This document shows, piece by piece, positions 41,801 to 51,566 of a stretch of 64,000 nucleotides of DNA. Below the pieces are notes generated by a model that had not been told where the DNA came from, did no database searches, and saw nothing but the letters and a program-made list of their open reading frames with translations. Origin of the DNA: PoT sp049331405 (GTDB lineage Bacteria > Planctomycetota > Planctomycetia > Isosphaerales > Isosphaeraceae). The stretch covers positions 8,308,001 to 8,372,000 of the forward strand of contig NZ_CP186274.1 of NCBI RefSeq assembly GCF_049331405.1, in the 5' to 3' direction. Made by a program: the position numbers and the translations under genes. Position 1 is the first letter of the stretch, and every line of letters starts with the position of its first letter.

Positions 41801-42994
41801 TCAGTAAGAGGGGAGGCTCGGGTCGACGTCCTTGATCCAGGCGAGGATCCCGCCGGTCAGGTTCTTGAGCCTGGAGAAGCCGGACTCCTGAAGGAGGGCG
41901 ATCGCCTTGGCGCTGCGGGCCCCGCTCTTGCAATGAACGACCATCGAGACGTTGGGGTCGAGTTCGCCCAGCCTCGAAGGGAGTTCGGGCAAGGGGATGA
42001 CCTTCGTCCCCTGGATCCGGCAGATGGCGATCTCTTCAGGGTTCCGCACGTCCAGGATGAACGGAGCCTGCCCCTTGTCGATGAGGGCCTTCAGCTCCAG
42101 CGGGCTGATCGTGTCGGGCTCCTGGGCGTTCGAGGCGTGTGAGTCCTTGCCCGGGACGCCGCAGAATTGCTCGTAGTCGATGAGCCCCGTGATCGTCGGG
42201 TTCGGGCCGCAGAGGGGGCACTTCGGATTGCGTCGCACGCTGAGTTCGCGGAACGACATGTCGAGGGCATCGTAGAGCAGCAAGCGGCCCGCCAGAGAGC
42301 GACCGGTACCGAGGAGGAGTTTCACCGTCTCGGTCGCCTGCACGACGCCGATGAGGCCAGGGAGGATTCCGAGGACGCCCCCCTCGGCACAGCTCGGCAC
42401 GAGGTCGGGGGGCGGCGGGACCGGGTAGAGGCAGCGGTAGCAAGGACCGTGCGGCGGGAAGAAGACCGAGGCCTGCCCGTCGAACCGGAAGATCGAGCCG
42501 TAGACGTTGGGCTTGCCGAGGAGGACGCAGGCGTCGTTGACGAGATACCGTGTCGGGAAGTTATCGGTGCCGTCGACGATCACATCATAGTCGGCGAAGA
42601 TATCGAGGGCATTACTACTGTCGAGGGGCTGCTCATGCCGGATGATTTTGACTTCCGGGTTGATCGCCTGGAGCTTCTCCTGGGCACTCGTGACCTTGGG
42701 ACGACCCACATCGTTCGTGAAGTGGATGATCTGGCGCTGGAGGTTTGAGACGTCCACCACGTCGAAGTCGACGAGCCCGATCGTGCCGACGCCCGCCGCG
42801 GTGAGGTACAGCGAGAGAGGCGCCCCGAGGCCTCCGGTGCCGACACAGAGGACCTTCGACGCCTTGAGGCGCCGCTGCCCTTCCATCGCGACCTCCGGCA
42901 TGATCAGGTGCCGGGCGTAGCGCTGGATCTCGGAGGGGGAGAGCGTCGAGGAGTCGACGCGAGAGCCGAGCAAGTCGAACGGAGGTGTGCTCAT
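41801..42994 (-). CDS. moeB: MoeB/ThiF-type adenylyltransferase fused to rhodanese
   Basis: 397 residues from ATG 42994. The E1-like domain has the nucleotide-binding VLCVGTGGLGAPLSLYLTAAG, the DVSNLQRQIIHF motif, and two CxxC zinc pairs (CYRC and CPLC). A C-terminal rhodanese domain starts near residue 300 with the active cysteine in VVHCKSGARSAKAIAL. Such fusions adenylate the C-terminus of a ubiquitin-like sulfur carrier (MoaD, ThiS or CysO type) and load it with sulfur. No carrier or molybdopterin gene is adjacent, so the pathway is undecided. The longer open frame upstream of 42994 is not conserved. Confidence 0.88.
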   Translation of the reverse strand: MSTPPFDLLGSRVDSSTLSPSEIQRYARHLIMPEVAMEGQRRLKASKVLCVGTGGLGAPLSLYLTAAGVGTIGLVDFDVVDVSNLQRQIIHFTNDVGRPKVTSAQEKLQAINPEVKIIRHEQPLDSSNALDIFADYDVIVDGTDNFPTRYLVNDACVLLGKPNVYGSIFRFDGQASVFFPPHGPCYRCLYPVPPPPDLVPSCAEGGVLGILPGLIGVVQATETVKLLLGTGRSLAGRLLLYDALDMSFRELSVRRNPKCPLCGPNPTITGLIDYEQFCGVPGKDSHASNAQEPDTISPLELKALIDKGQAPFILDVRNPEEIAICRIQGTKVIPLPELPSRLGELDPNVSMVVHCKSGARSAKAIALLQESGFSRLKNLTGGILAWIKDVDPSLPSY

Positions 42995-43263
42995 CGGTGT
43001 TGCGTATCCAGGTTCGGCGATCGACGCGACGTTGGCGGGCGGATCAAGGAGCTTTCGCGGCGAGGGACGACCCATCCCGTCGCGGCGAATTCGCCTCAAT
43101 TGAGTTATACGGCTCGGGAGAAGACCGGGCGAGCCTGAGGGCCTTGGCTGCGGGCACTCGAAAGAAAGCGAAAGGCAGGTCCCGACCCCTCGGCTCCTGA
43201 CGGAAACCTCGGTAGGCCAAGCCTGCCTCGGAACTTGCCCTGAGCTCGCTCCTGGCGGACGGC

Positions 43264-44520
43264 TCAGCTCGTCGCCGGCCGATAGCGGCCGATGAGCAGG
43301 CTAGCGTTGTGGCCGCCGAAGCCGAAGCTGTTCGACATCACGTAGTCGACGCGAGTCTCGCGAGCGACGTTCGGGATGTAGTCGAGATCGCACCCCTCGT
43401 CCGGATTCTCGAGGTTGATCGTCGGCGGGAGGACGTTGTGGTTGATCGCCATCGCCGAGGCGATCAATTCGACGCCGCCCGAGGCCCCCAGAAGGTGGCC
43501 GAGCTCGCTCTTCGTGCTGGAGACGAGCAGTTTCTCGACGTGCGAGCCAAAGACGGTCTTCATCGCCCGCGTCTCGGCGAGGTCGCCGAGCCCGGTGCTG
43601 GTACCGTGGGCGTTGATGTAGCCGACGACGCTCGGGTCGAGCTCCGCGTCTTCGAGGCAGAGTTGCATCGCACGGGCCGCACCTCGACCTTGTTCGTCGG
43701 GGGCGGTAATGTGCGATCCGTCTGCCGACATCCCGTAGCCAAGCATCTCGGCGTAGATGCGGGCACCTCGGGCCAGAGCGACTTCTTCAGCCTCGAGGAT
43801 CAGGATCCCCGCCCCTTCCGAGAGGACGAAGCCATCTCGGTCGCGGTCGAAGGGCCGGCTGGCGCGGGTGGGGTTGTCATTCCGGGTCGACAGAGCCCGC
43901 ATGGACGCGAACCCTCCCAAACCCATGTGGGTGATCGCCGCCTCGCTGCCTCCGGTGATCATCACATCCGAGTGGCCGAACTGGATGCTCTTGAAGGCGT
44001 CGCCGATGGCGTTCGCAGCCGACGCGCAGGCCGTGGCAATCGCGCTGTTGGGGCCGCGAAGCCCCCAGCGGATCGACACCTGGCCGCTTGCCGCGTTGAC
44101 CATGAGCTTGGGGATCGTGAAGGGGCTGATCCGCGACGGACCTTTGTGGATCATCGTCGCGTGCTGGGTTTCGAACTCGTTCAGCCCCCCGATTCCCGAC
44201 CCGATGATCACGCCGCAGGAATGCGGGGCATATTTGCCGAAATCGATGCCCGAGTCTTCAACCGCGGAGATGCTCGCCGCCATCGCAAACTGAGCGAATC
44301 GATCAAGGTGCCGCGCTTCCTTGGCGCCGAAACGAGCGACGGGGTCCCAGTCGCGGACCTGGCCGCCGAAATGGACCTTGAAGTCGGTCGTATCGAAGAG
44401 GGTCAACGGCCCAACGCCGCTCCGGCCCTCGCAGAGCGAAGACCAGAACGCGTCCAGCGAGTCGCCCAGCGCCGTGACCACCCCCATGCCGGTGATAACG
44501 ACTCGGCGTGGCGTTCTCAT
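43264..44520 (-). CDS. fabF: Beta-ketoacyl-ACP synthase II
   Basis: 418 residues. It condenses malonyl-ACP with acyl-ACP in chain elongation. The active Cys is in IATACASAANAIGDAF, and the two His are in INAHGTSTGLGDLAE and TKSELGHLLGASGGVE. The last residues carry NSFGFGGHNASLLIG. It starts 1 base after the acpP stop (TAA C ATG), the classical acpP-fabF coupling. It is the last gene of the fatty-acid cluster. About 270 bases separate it from the moeB-like gene. Confidence 0.96.
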   Translation of the reverse strand: MRTPRRVVITGMGVVTALGDSLDAFWSSLCEGRSGVGPLTLFDTTDFKVHFGGQVRDWDPVARFGAKEARHLDRFAQFAMAASISAVEDSGIDFGKYAPHSCGVIIGSGIGGLNEFETQHATMIHKGPSRISPFTIPKLMVNAASGQVSIRWGLRGPNSAIATACASAANAIGDAFKSIQFGHSDVMITGGSEAAITHMGLGGFASMRALSTRNDNPTRASRPFDRDRDGFVLSEGAGILILEAEEVALARGARIYAEMLGYGMSADGSHITAPDEQGRGAARAMQLCLEDAELDPSVVGYINAHGTSTGLGDLAETRAMKTVFGSHVEKLLVSSTKSELGHLLGASGGVELIASAMAINHNVLPPTINLENPDEGCDLDYIPNVARETRVDYVMSNSFGFGGHNASLLIGRYRPATS

Positions 44521-44521
44521 G

Positions 44522-44755
44522 TTACTTGCTGTGTTCCTCGATATACTGGATCGCCTGGCCGACGGTCTGGATCTTCTCGGCTTCCTCGTCGGGGATCGTG
44601 ATGTCGAACTCTTCCTCGAATTCCATCACGAGTTCGACGGTGTCGAGCGAGTCGGCGCCCAGATCGTTTACGAACGAGGTTTCGCGGGTCACCTGATCCT
44701 TGGCCACACCCATCTGCTCGCTGACGATTTCAATCACGCGTTCTTCCACGGACAC
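44522..44755 (-). CDS. acpP: Acyl carrier protein
   Basis: 77 residues, strongly acidic. The phosphopantetheine Ser is in NDLGADSLDTVELVMEFEEE. I chose GTG 44755 (MSVEERVIEIVSEQ) because GGAGG lies 7 bases upstream of it; a TTG at 44770 would swallow that site. It carries growing acyl chains for the adjacent synthases. Confidence 0.96.
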   Translation of the reverse strand: MSVEERVIEIVSEQMGVAKDQVTRETSFVNDLGADSLDTVELVMEFEEEFDITIPDEEAEKIQTVGQAIQYIEEHSK

Positions 44756-45133
44756 GGGCGAACCTCCCAATCTTTCTTATCTCGTTGCGGTGAAAGCCGG
44801 CCCGTTTCCCACCGCTCGCATGTCGGTTCGGGCATCGGCGCCGGGGATGAATCGTTCGGCGAGGGGGCGAGTGAACTCCGTCCGAATCGATCGGGAGCGA
44901 TCTCACTCCCGGATTCTCAAGGCGTACCCCACAACTATCGGTCAAACTGCCTCGGGTCATCCAATCCAGGATGGAGAGGCTACGCAAGGCGTCTCAGGCT
45001 ATCAACAACCTGCCCCGTTGTCCACGGAGAGATCGCTGGACATTTCTCCGGTCGACTCCATTATCCCAGTTGATGCCCTTTGCCCGGGACGCGGGTTGCT
45101 TCCAAGTTGATCGTCTTCCAGAGCTTGCGAATC
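44756..45133. other. Gap inside the fab cluster, between fabG and acpP
   Basis: About 380 bases. A short hairpin, CGGGAG (44892-44897) with CTCCCG (44906-44911), is present. The length suggests that acpP-fabF has its own promoter here. I see no gene. Confidence 0.4.
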
Positions 45134-45907
45134 TCAGGCCGTCATCCCGCCGTCAACCGCGATGACCTGGCCTGTCAGATAGCTGGCACCCGGGCCCGCG
45201 AGATAGCAGACGAGGTCGGCGATGTCCTCGGGGTTGCCGAGCCGGCGGACCGGGACGCGTTCCTTGACCTCATTCTTGATCTTCTCGGGGAGGACGTCCG
45301 TCATGTCGGTCGTGATGAAACCGGGTGCCACGGCATTGACCGTGATATTGCGAGACGCGAGTTCGCGGGCGATGGTCCGGGTGAAACCGATGACCCCCGC
45401 CTTGCTCGCGGAGTAATTCGCTTGCCCCGGGTTCCCGACCAGGCCCGAGACGCTGCTGATGTTGATGATCCGGCCGTAACGACCTCGCATCATAATGGCG
45501 CCAACGGCCTTTGAGAAGAGAAACGTCCCCTTCAGGTTAGTGTCGATGACCTCCTGCCAGGCGTCGTCTTCCATGCGGAGCATGAGGCCGTCGCGCGTGA
45601 CGCCGGCATTATTCACGAGGACATGAATCTTGGGGTATTTCGCTTCGATTTCCTCGACGACGCGGGCGACATCCTTGGGGTCGCCCACGTTCGCGGCGAA
45701 CCCTTCGGCGGTCCCGCCCGCTTCGCGGATGGCCTGCAACGTCCCTTCAAGCCCCTCGACGGTACGAGCGATGCCGGCCACGGTCGCGCCGCAGGCCGCC
45801 AAGCGCACGGCGATGGCTCGGCCGATCCCTCGGGACGCCCCGGTCACCAAGGCGACTTGACCGTTGAGATCGACCCGACATCCCTGGACCGCTTCGCCAC
45901 TGGCCAT
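45134..45907 (-). CDS. fabG: 3-oxoacyl-ACP reductase
   Basis: 257 residues from ATG 45907 with AGGAAG upstream. NADPH-dependent reductase of the fatty-acid cycle. Motifs are VALVTGASRGIGRAIAVRL, HVLVNNAGVTRDGLMLRM, INISSVSGLVGNPGQANYSASKAG (Ser and YxxxK spread over this span), and APGFITTDMTDVLP, all typical of FabG. It lies about 180 bases after fabD. The frame upstream of 45907 is open without conservation. Confidence 0.94.
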   Translation of the reverse strand: MASGEAVQGCRVDLNGQVALVTGASRGIGRAIAVRLAACGATVAGIARTVEGLEGTLQAIREAGGTAEGFAANVGDPKDVARVVEEIEAKYPKIHVLVNNAGVTRDGLMLRMEDDAWQEVIDTNLKGTFLFSKAVGAIMMRGRYGRIINISSVSGLVGNPGQANYSASKAGVIGFTRTIARELASRNITVNAVAPGFITTDMTDVLPEKIKNEVKERVPVRRLGNPEDIADLVCYLAGPGASYLTGQVIAVDGGMTA

Positions 45908-46088
45908 ATTGGAAACTTCCTGCTGCGGGTTGGATTCGCCCCAATCCTCGCCGGGATGGGAGGTTTGGGACTGGTTATAATCGGGGTTGACTCGACCGTT
46001 CAACCCCAATTCGCCTCTCGGTTTGAAAGCCGTCTTGTTGGCAAGAGCCCATCAGATGTAGGACATCGAACGACCTCGACGGCCCGCC

Positions 46089-47000
46089 TCAACGCGCCGG
46101 GACGCTCGTGCAGGGGACCTTGCGGTCGATCCGCTTGAGCAGGCCGGTCAGGACGCGGCCGGGGCCGATCTCATAAAAAGTATCGAAACCGTCGGCCATC
46201 ATCCGACGCATCGAATCATCCCAGCGCACTTCTCCCACGACCTGGGCGACGAGCGTCGTTCGGATGTCATCGGGATCGGGGTGCGGGGTGGAGTCGACAT
46301 TCGAGTAGACCGGGACCCGCGTTGTCGCCAGCGGGGCCGAGGCCAGGACCTCGGCGAGTTGGTCGTCGGCCGGCTTCATCAAGGGAGAGTGGAAGGCCCC
46401 AGCGACCTTGAGCGGGATCACGCGGCCGGCACCCAACTCCGTCGCGATCGCCTCGACCTGAGCCAGGGCCGAGGTCTCGCCGGAAACGACGATGTTGCCC
46501 GGGCCGAGCAGGTTAGCCTTCCAGAGCCTCCCGTGCGGGGCGACCTTGGCGCAGAGCTCGTCGATCTTCGCTTCCTCGAGGCCGATGACGCTGATCATGC
46601 CGCTCGGCGTGGCGAGGGCCGCGGACTGCATCACCTCGCCGCGACGGCGGACGATTTTGAGGCCCGTCTCGAAGTCGAGGGCACCGGCGAAGACGAGGGC
46701 CGTGTACTCGCCCAGGCTCAAACCAGCGGCGCCTTCGCAGGACTCGACGATTGCCGGCTCGGTCGCCTTGAGGGACTCGAGCGCCGCCAGGCTCGCCACG
46801 AAGATGGCTGGCTGGCTGACGTCGGTGGCCTCAAGGGCCTCGGCCGGGCCTTCGAAGCAGACTTTCCGTAGGTCGAAGCCGAGGACCTCATTGGCGCGGT
46901 CGAAGAGGGCTCGTGCGGCGGGGAGTTCCGCGTCGAGCTCTCGCCCCATGCCTACGACTTGGGCCCCCTGGCCCGGGAACAGGAATGCGACCTTCGGCAT
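46089..47000 (-). CDS. fabD: Malonyl-CoA-ACP transacylase
   Basis: 303 residues. It moves malonyl from CoA to ACP. Seen: FLFPGQGAQVVGMGREL, the nucleophile Ser in AGLSLGEYTALVFAG, the VMQSAA stretch and the catalytic His in VAGAFHSPLMKPA. GAGG lies upstream of the ATG. It follows plsX by 160 bases; in most bacteria fabH would sit between them. Confidence 0.95.
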   Translation of the reverse strand: MPKVAFLFPGQGAQVVGMGRELDAELPAARALFDRANEVLGFDLRKVCFEGPAEALEATDVSQPAIFVASLAALESLKATEPAIVESCEGAAGLSLGEYTALVFAGALDFETGLKIVRRRGEVMQSAALATPSGMISVIGLEEAKIDELCAKVAPHGRLWKANLLGPGNIVVSGETSALAQVEAIATELGAGRVIPLKVAGAFHSPLMKPADDQLAEVLASAPLATTRVPVYSNVDSTPHPDPDDIRTTLVAQVVGEVRWDDSMRRMMADGFDTFYEIGPGRVLTGLLKRIDRKVPCTSVPAR

Positions 47001-47160
47001 CGGGTGTCGACCTCGTCATGTCTGACGCAAAGGGGCAGGGATATTGGAAACGGACCTCGAGTCGGGCGTCGGGGAACGGTATGAGAGCCGAGGCCCGTCT
47101 CGTTCGTCCCGGAATCGTGATGAGGTGCTCGTACGTGGATTGACGAATGCAACCGAGGGA

Positions 47161-48186
47161 TTACTCGGCGACCCCGTGCTTCGCCGCCAACTGCTCGACG
47201 ATCAGGGCGTTGACCTTGTCCTCGGCCATCGTCGCCGCGACGCGCACCGCGTTCTTGATCGCCCGCTCAGTCGAGGAGCCGTGGCAGATGATGCAGGCGC
47301 CTCGAATGCCGAGCAACGGCCCGCCGCCGAACTCCTCGTACTCGAACTGGGTCTTGAGCGCCTTCAACGACCCGCCGATGACCTTGCCGACTTCCGGGGG
47401 CAGCGTGGGGAGGAGTTTGCCGAACTCCTGCTTGAGCGCGGAGAAGAGGAACTCGACCGCCCCTTCCCCGGCCTTCAGCAGGACGTTACCCACGAACCCC
47501 TCGCAGACGACGACGCGGGCGTTCCCGGTATAGATGTCGCGCCCCTCGACGTTGCCGACGAATCGATCGGCGAGTGGGCTGTCCTGATAGAGGGCTCGCG
47601 TGGCCTTGGTGAGGTCGGTCCCCTTGTCGTCCTCGGACCCGACGTTCAGGAGGCCGATCTTGGGTTCCTTGACTCCGAGGATCGCCTCGGCGTAGATCGA
47701 ACCCATCACGCCATACTGATACAGGTCCTCGGCCTTGGGGCTCATGTTGGCGCCGACGTCGATGATGACGATGGGCCCCTGGTGCGAGGGGAAGATCGCG
47801 GCGATGCCGGGGCGCCTGACGCCCGGCAGGAACATCTTGGCGTTGAAGAGCGCCGAGGCGACCATAGCCCCGGTGTTCCCCGCCGAGACGACCGCCTTGA
47901 CGTCACCCGCCGCCATCAAGCCCCAGCACTTCGAGATCGAGTTGTCTCGCTTCTTGCGCAGGGCCTCGACGGGCTTCTCGTCCATACCGACGACCTGGCT
48001 GGCGTGGACAATCGGGAGCCGGTCGCGAGGCGCATTCGGGGCCTTGGCGAGCTCGGCCTCGATTTGTTCCTGATCGCCGACGAGGACGACCGTCAGGTCC
48101 GGGTGTTCGGAGACGACCTCGACGGCGCCGGTAACGATTGGGCCGGGGGCGAAGTCACCCCCCATCGCGTCCAAGGCAATCCGCAT
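47161..48186 (-). CDS. plsX: Phosphate acyltransferase PlsX
   Basis: 341 residues from ATG 48186. It makes acyl-phosphate from acyl-ACP for glycerolipid synthesis. Seen: RIALDAMGGDFAPGPIVTGA, SAGNTGAMVASALF, RPGIAAIFPSHQGPIVIIDV and the NVEGRDIYTGNARVVVCEGF stretch. It is the first gene of the fab cluster. No rpmF, the usual neighbour, lies upstream. The longer open frame to 48408 lacks homology. Confidence 0.94.
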   Translation of the reverse strand: MRIALDAMGGDFAPGPIVTGAVEVVSEHPDLTVVLVGDQEQIEAELAKAPNAPRDRLPIVHASQVVGMDEKPVEALRKKRDNSISKCWGLMAAGDVKAVVSAGNTGAMVASALFNAKMFLPGVRRPGIAAIFPSHQGPIVIIDVGANMSPKAEDLYQYGVMGSIYAEAILGVKEPKIGLLNVGSEDDKGTDLTKATRALYQDSPLADRFVGNVEGRDIYTGNARVVVCEGFVGNVLLKAGEGAVEFLFSALKQEFGKLLPTLPPEVGKVIGGSLKALKTQFEYEEFGGGPLLGIRGACIICHGSSTERAIKNAVRVAATMAEDKVNALIVEQLAAKHGVAE

Positions 48187-48818
48187 GCAGCAATCTCCGG
48201 TGCGAAATGCAAACTCGAGGGAGACAGAGACGACAAAGGGATGCGGACATCCGGGGCCCCTGCCCCGACTCCCACATCCCGAGACACATGTTGACCCAGG
48301 CGGCATTTCCAGCGAGGGGCGACCACATTGGACGTGATCGGCCCCAGGTTTCACCTCGGGCCCCCCGCAAACCTCCCGGATCGCCCTGAATTCGAGCCGG
48401 TCCAACAACGTACACAGGGTATGCGCGAGGTATCCTAGAGGATTCGCGCAAAACCTGTCAAGCGCTCAATGGATCGCCCTATTCCCACGTATCATGAGGT
48501 TTGCGGCCTCCCTGTCAACGGTCTTCACCCCTCCAATCGGTCGCGAAATGCTCAATCCTCGATAGGACGGCGGATGCCCTCCGACCCTGGCGGCGTTCTC
48601 AATACTCCCTGGATGGTTGGAGTAGGGTGTTGGCGCGTGGACCTCATGCCCTTTAGGATCCAGGTATCAAGGGGAGGGTGATGACGGGGGCTGTTCCGGG
48701 TCATCGCTCTCGAAGTCACGGGCGGACCAATCGCCCCCGACCCTTCTGCTTCCACGTCCGAGGGATCTGTTCCCGATCTTGCCGACGCCCTTCGGACTCT
48801 CGCGAAAGGATCTCCTTC
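48187..48818. other. Divergent promoter region between plsX and a secreted-protein gene
   Basis: About 630 bases. I looked for rpmF (L32) here on both strands and did not find its motifs. No strong repeat. It should hold promoters in both directions. Confidence 0.5.
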
Positions 48819-51266
48819 GTGCGAATCAAACCAAAAACCGGGCACCTCTCCCGGTCCTGCTGGGGCGCGATGGCCCTGGCCATCGGCCTCTCGACGGGGT
48901 GGGGCCATGCCCAAGAAGCCCCGCCGACCGCCGGCTCAGCCCCCGCATCCGCGCCCTCAAAGCCATTGGCCCGCTGCATCCCCAAGGACGGGCTCGCTAT
49001 CTACGTCGAGTATGCCGGCACCGATGCCTTCGACGACGCATGGCGCAAGACCGCCATGTACCGGATGCTGAATGAGACCCCCCTTGGCTCGATGCTCGAC
49101 GACGTCGCGACCCAGCTTGCCAACGGGTTCGCCAAACGCCTGGATCGCAAGGTGACGGGGGCAGAACTCCTCACGCTCTTCAAGCACGTCTTCCACAATG
49201 GATTCGTCGCAGGGATCTCGGGCGTCGAACCGAGCACAACGACACGACCACCGGACTCCTTGTTCATCATCGCCATCAAAGGCGCATCCCGGAAGGATAT
49301 CCGACCCCTGTCGAGCCGCTTCCTTGTGGCCATCAACGGTAAGGGCAAGGCGGAGTTGTCCAAGCGCCCGGAGGGCCGCACGGTCGTCCTGATGACGAGG
49401 CCAACATCAAAGGATGCCAAGGTCTCAAATGACAAGTGGGCCTGGTGGGCCGATCAGGACGACATCGTCATCGCCATGGACGGGGAACGAAGTCTCGAGG
49501 GTGCTACCAAGGTCCTCGATGGCAAGATTCCGAATGCCGTCGACCATCCTACGCGAGTCGAGTTGTTCAAGGCTGAGAATGGATTCCAGCCGGTCTCGAT
49601 CGGCTTCTTGAGTTTTCAGAACTGGCCCAGCTTTCCGCCCGGCAGCCCGGGGCGGACTTTCGCGGACAGCACCAAGATCAAAGGGGTCGATCGTCTCGAC
49701 TATCGCTGGGGCTTCTCGGGCGATGCCCTGATGAGCATCACCCGCCTGAAGGCCCCCAAACCTCGGCAAGGGTTGCTCGCCCTCTTCGACCAGCCGACAT
49801 TCGCAACGAACTCGCTTCCTCCTCTCCCCGAGGGAGTCGAGTCCTTCGGCGTTCTCTCGATGAACCTCGGCAAAGCGTTTGACCTGGTCCGGGGGCTCAG
49901 TCCCCAGGTGACCCAGGCCATCGACCGCATGCAGGACGCACTCAAGTCGAAGGCCAAGCTCCAGCTCCGCAAGGACCTTTTGGCCTACCTCGGCCCCAAG
50001 TTCGCTTTCTACACCCAGCCCGCCTCCGCGTCGGCCTCGAGCAAGACTGCGACCGAGAAGGCTGCCACCGAGAAGAGCGCTCCCGCGATTAACCCGATGG
50101 CCCTCCTCGTGGGGACGCGACAAATCCCGCGAGTCGCCTTCGTGAGCGAGGTCTCCAACGCGGAAGCCTTCGGTCGATCGCTCGACACGTTGATGGTCTA
50201 CGTGAACCAGCAACTCCGGGCCGCCACGACCCCGCCCGCGGAGCCCGAGGCCGATACGCCCGGAGGAGGGCCTGGAGGTCGCAACAACAGCAACGACCGT
50301 CGCAAGCGCGAGACGACCAAGGTCGCCGAGTTCAAGCTCCTGCCCGGCCTCGAGAGGTCGTACATGCTGAACGTCCCGCCGACCGTCGCACCCATGCCGG
50401 CCGGGGTTCGGCCGACCATCCGGCTCAGTTCCAAGGAGGGAGTCAAGCCGGGGGTGGTCTCCGTCGCAATCGCCCCCGATGTCGCTCGGCAGGCGCTTGA
50501 GGTCAAGAAGGGCGAAGGCTGGGCTCCGCCTCCCGAGGTTGCGACGGCCTTCGAGCAATTGCCCTCGTCCTTGATCTATCTGAGCGTCAATGATACTCGC
50601 GAGAACACGTCCGAGTTGCTCTCGACCTTGCCCGGCAAGCTGCAGTCTTCGATCAATGCCGCGATCGCCCAGGTGAAGGCCCGCGCTGCTGCTACCGCGG
50701 GAGCTACGAGTGGTGGTGCTCCGACGAACAAACCCCCCGCCGGTGGCCCCGGGGCGCCACCTCCTGGGGCCATGATTCCCGGCCCGAATGGGGCGGGGAT
50801 TGCGCGTCCTCCCGTCGGCTTCGCACCCGGCCAGCGTCAAGGTAGCGAGCCCGGTGCCCAAGGTCAGCCCGGCGGCGGCAATGCCAAGCCCGGTGAAGAG
50901 AAGGATAAGGCCAACGAGCTTGAGTTCATCGAGATCCAGGTCGAGGCGGAGAAGATGCCCGCCGCCGATTCCTTGAAGGAATTCCTCTTTCCTGAGACCT
51001 TCGCCGTGTCCTCGGGAGATCAGGGCATCGAATTCATCAGTCGCTCCCCATTCCCCAACCTCTCCTGGCTCCAGCTCTGGATGAGCGCAGCCAACTCGGC
51101 TCCCCTACTTCAGCAATTCGCGCCAGGCGGCCAGCCGAACGCGGCGGGCCTGCAGCCCGGATTCCCGGGCGCAGCCGTGGGTGCCCCTGCCGGCCCGAAC
51201 TCGAACCCGAATTCTCAGCAGGGCGGCGGCCCTCAGCGACGTGGGTCCGGCCGCCGAGAGGATTGA
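48819..51266 (+). CDS. Large secreted DUF3352-like protein
   Basis: 815 residues from GTG 48819, with AAAGGA 8 bases upstream; an ATG at 48678 is in frame but has no homology or ribosome site. A signal peptide ends near GWGHAQ. The body alternates beta and helix, with ARCIPKDGLAIYVEYAGTD at the start, KWAWWADQDDIVIAMDGE and GVESFGVLSMNLGKAFDLVR; I read it as DUF3352-like, at low certainty. A Pro/Gly/Asn-rich segment (roughly residues 630-690) and a similar C-terminal tail (PGFPGAAVGAPAGPN) look disordered. No catalytic motif is visible. It is probably a planctomycete-specific envelope protein. Confidence 0.65.
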   Translation: MRIKPKTGHLSRSCWGAMALAIGLSTGWGHAQEAPPTAGSAPASAPSKPLARCIPKDGLAIYVEYAGTDAFDDAWRKTAMYRMLNETPLGSMLDDVATQLANGFAKRLDRKVTGAELLTLFKHVFHNGFVAGISGVEPSTTTRPPDSLFIIAIKGASRKDIRPLSSRFLVAINGKGKAELSKRPEGRTVVLMTRPTSKDAKVSNDKWAWWADQDDIVIAMDGERSLEGATKVLDGKIPNAVDHPTRVELFKAENGFQPVSIGFLSFQNWPSFPPGSPGRTFADSTKIKGVDRLDYRWGFSGDALMSITRLKAPKPRQGLLALFDQPTFATNSLPPLPEGVESFGVLSMNLGKAFDLVRGLSPQVTQAIDRMQDALKSKAKLQLRKDLLAYLGPKFAFYTQPASASASSKTATEKAATEKSAPAINPMALLVGTRQIPRVAFVSEVSNAEAFGRSLDTLMVYVNQQLRAATTPPAEPEADTPGGGPGGRNNSNDRRKRETTKVAEFKLLPGLERSYMLNVPPTVAPMPAGVRPTIRLSSKEGVKPGVVSVAIAPDVARQALEVKKGEGWAPPPEVATAFEQLPSSLIYLSVNDTRENTSELLSTLPGKLQSSINAAIAQVKARAAATAGATSGGAPTNKPPAGGPGAPPPGAMIPGPNGAGIARPPVGFAPGQRQGSEPGAQGQPGGGNAKPGEEKDKANELEFIEIQVEAEKMPAADSLKEFLFPETFAVSSGDQGIEFISRSPFPNLSWLQLWMSAANSAPLLQQFAPGGQPNAAGLQPGFPGAAVGAPAGPNSNPNSQQGGGPQRRGSGRRED

Positions 51267-51271
51267 ACGAC

Positions 51272-51293
51272 TCGCCCCGTCCCATCGGGGCGA
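51272..51293 (+). terminator. Hairpin after the DUF3352-like gene
   Basis: TCGCCCCG (51272-51279) pairs with CGGGGCGA (51286-51293), loop TCCCAT, then CTTGATACTTA. The remaining 51294-51566 shows no gene. Confidence 0.55.
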
Positions 51294-51566
51294 CTTGATA
51301 CTTAGCGATGATGGGCCGACAGGAAGCTCGGCCCCCGACCGGATCGAGGATGTCCTCTATCCCAGGGCCAACGACGTGCGATCAAATCTACTCCTCCGAT
51401 TCGGGAGCTGCCCCCTCGGCGCGAAACCTCGCCCGAGTTTGCGGGTCCCGAATCGCGAGGTAGCGGGTCCGGTCGCGCCGCGCACGAGGCTCGGTCGGGA
51501 TGCTAAGCAGCTCAGGATGAGAGTTCTCCCTTCCGTCGATTCCTGCAAGTGATTGGAGGCCATGTG

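Noticed and set aside
48187..48451. Possible rpmF upstream of plsX
   Set aside because: None of the frames carries the L32 start or its CxxC zinc pairs.
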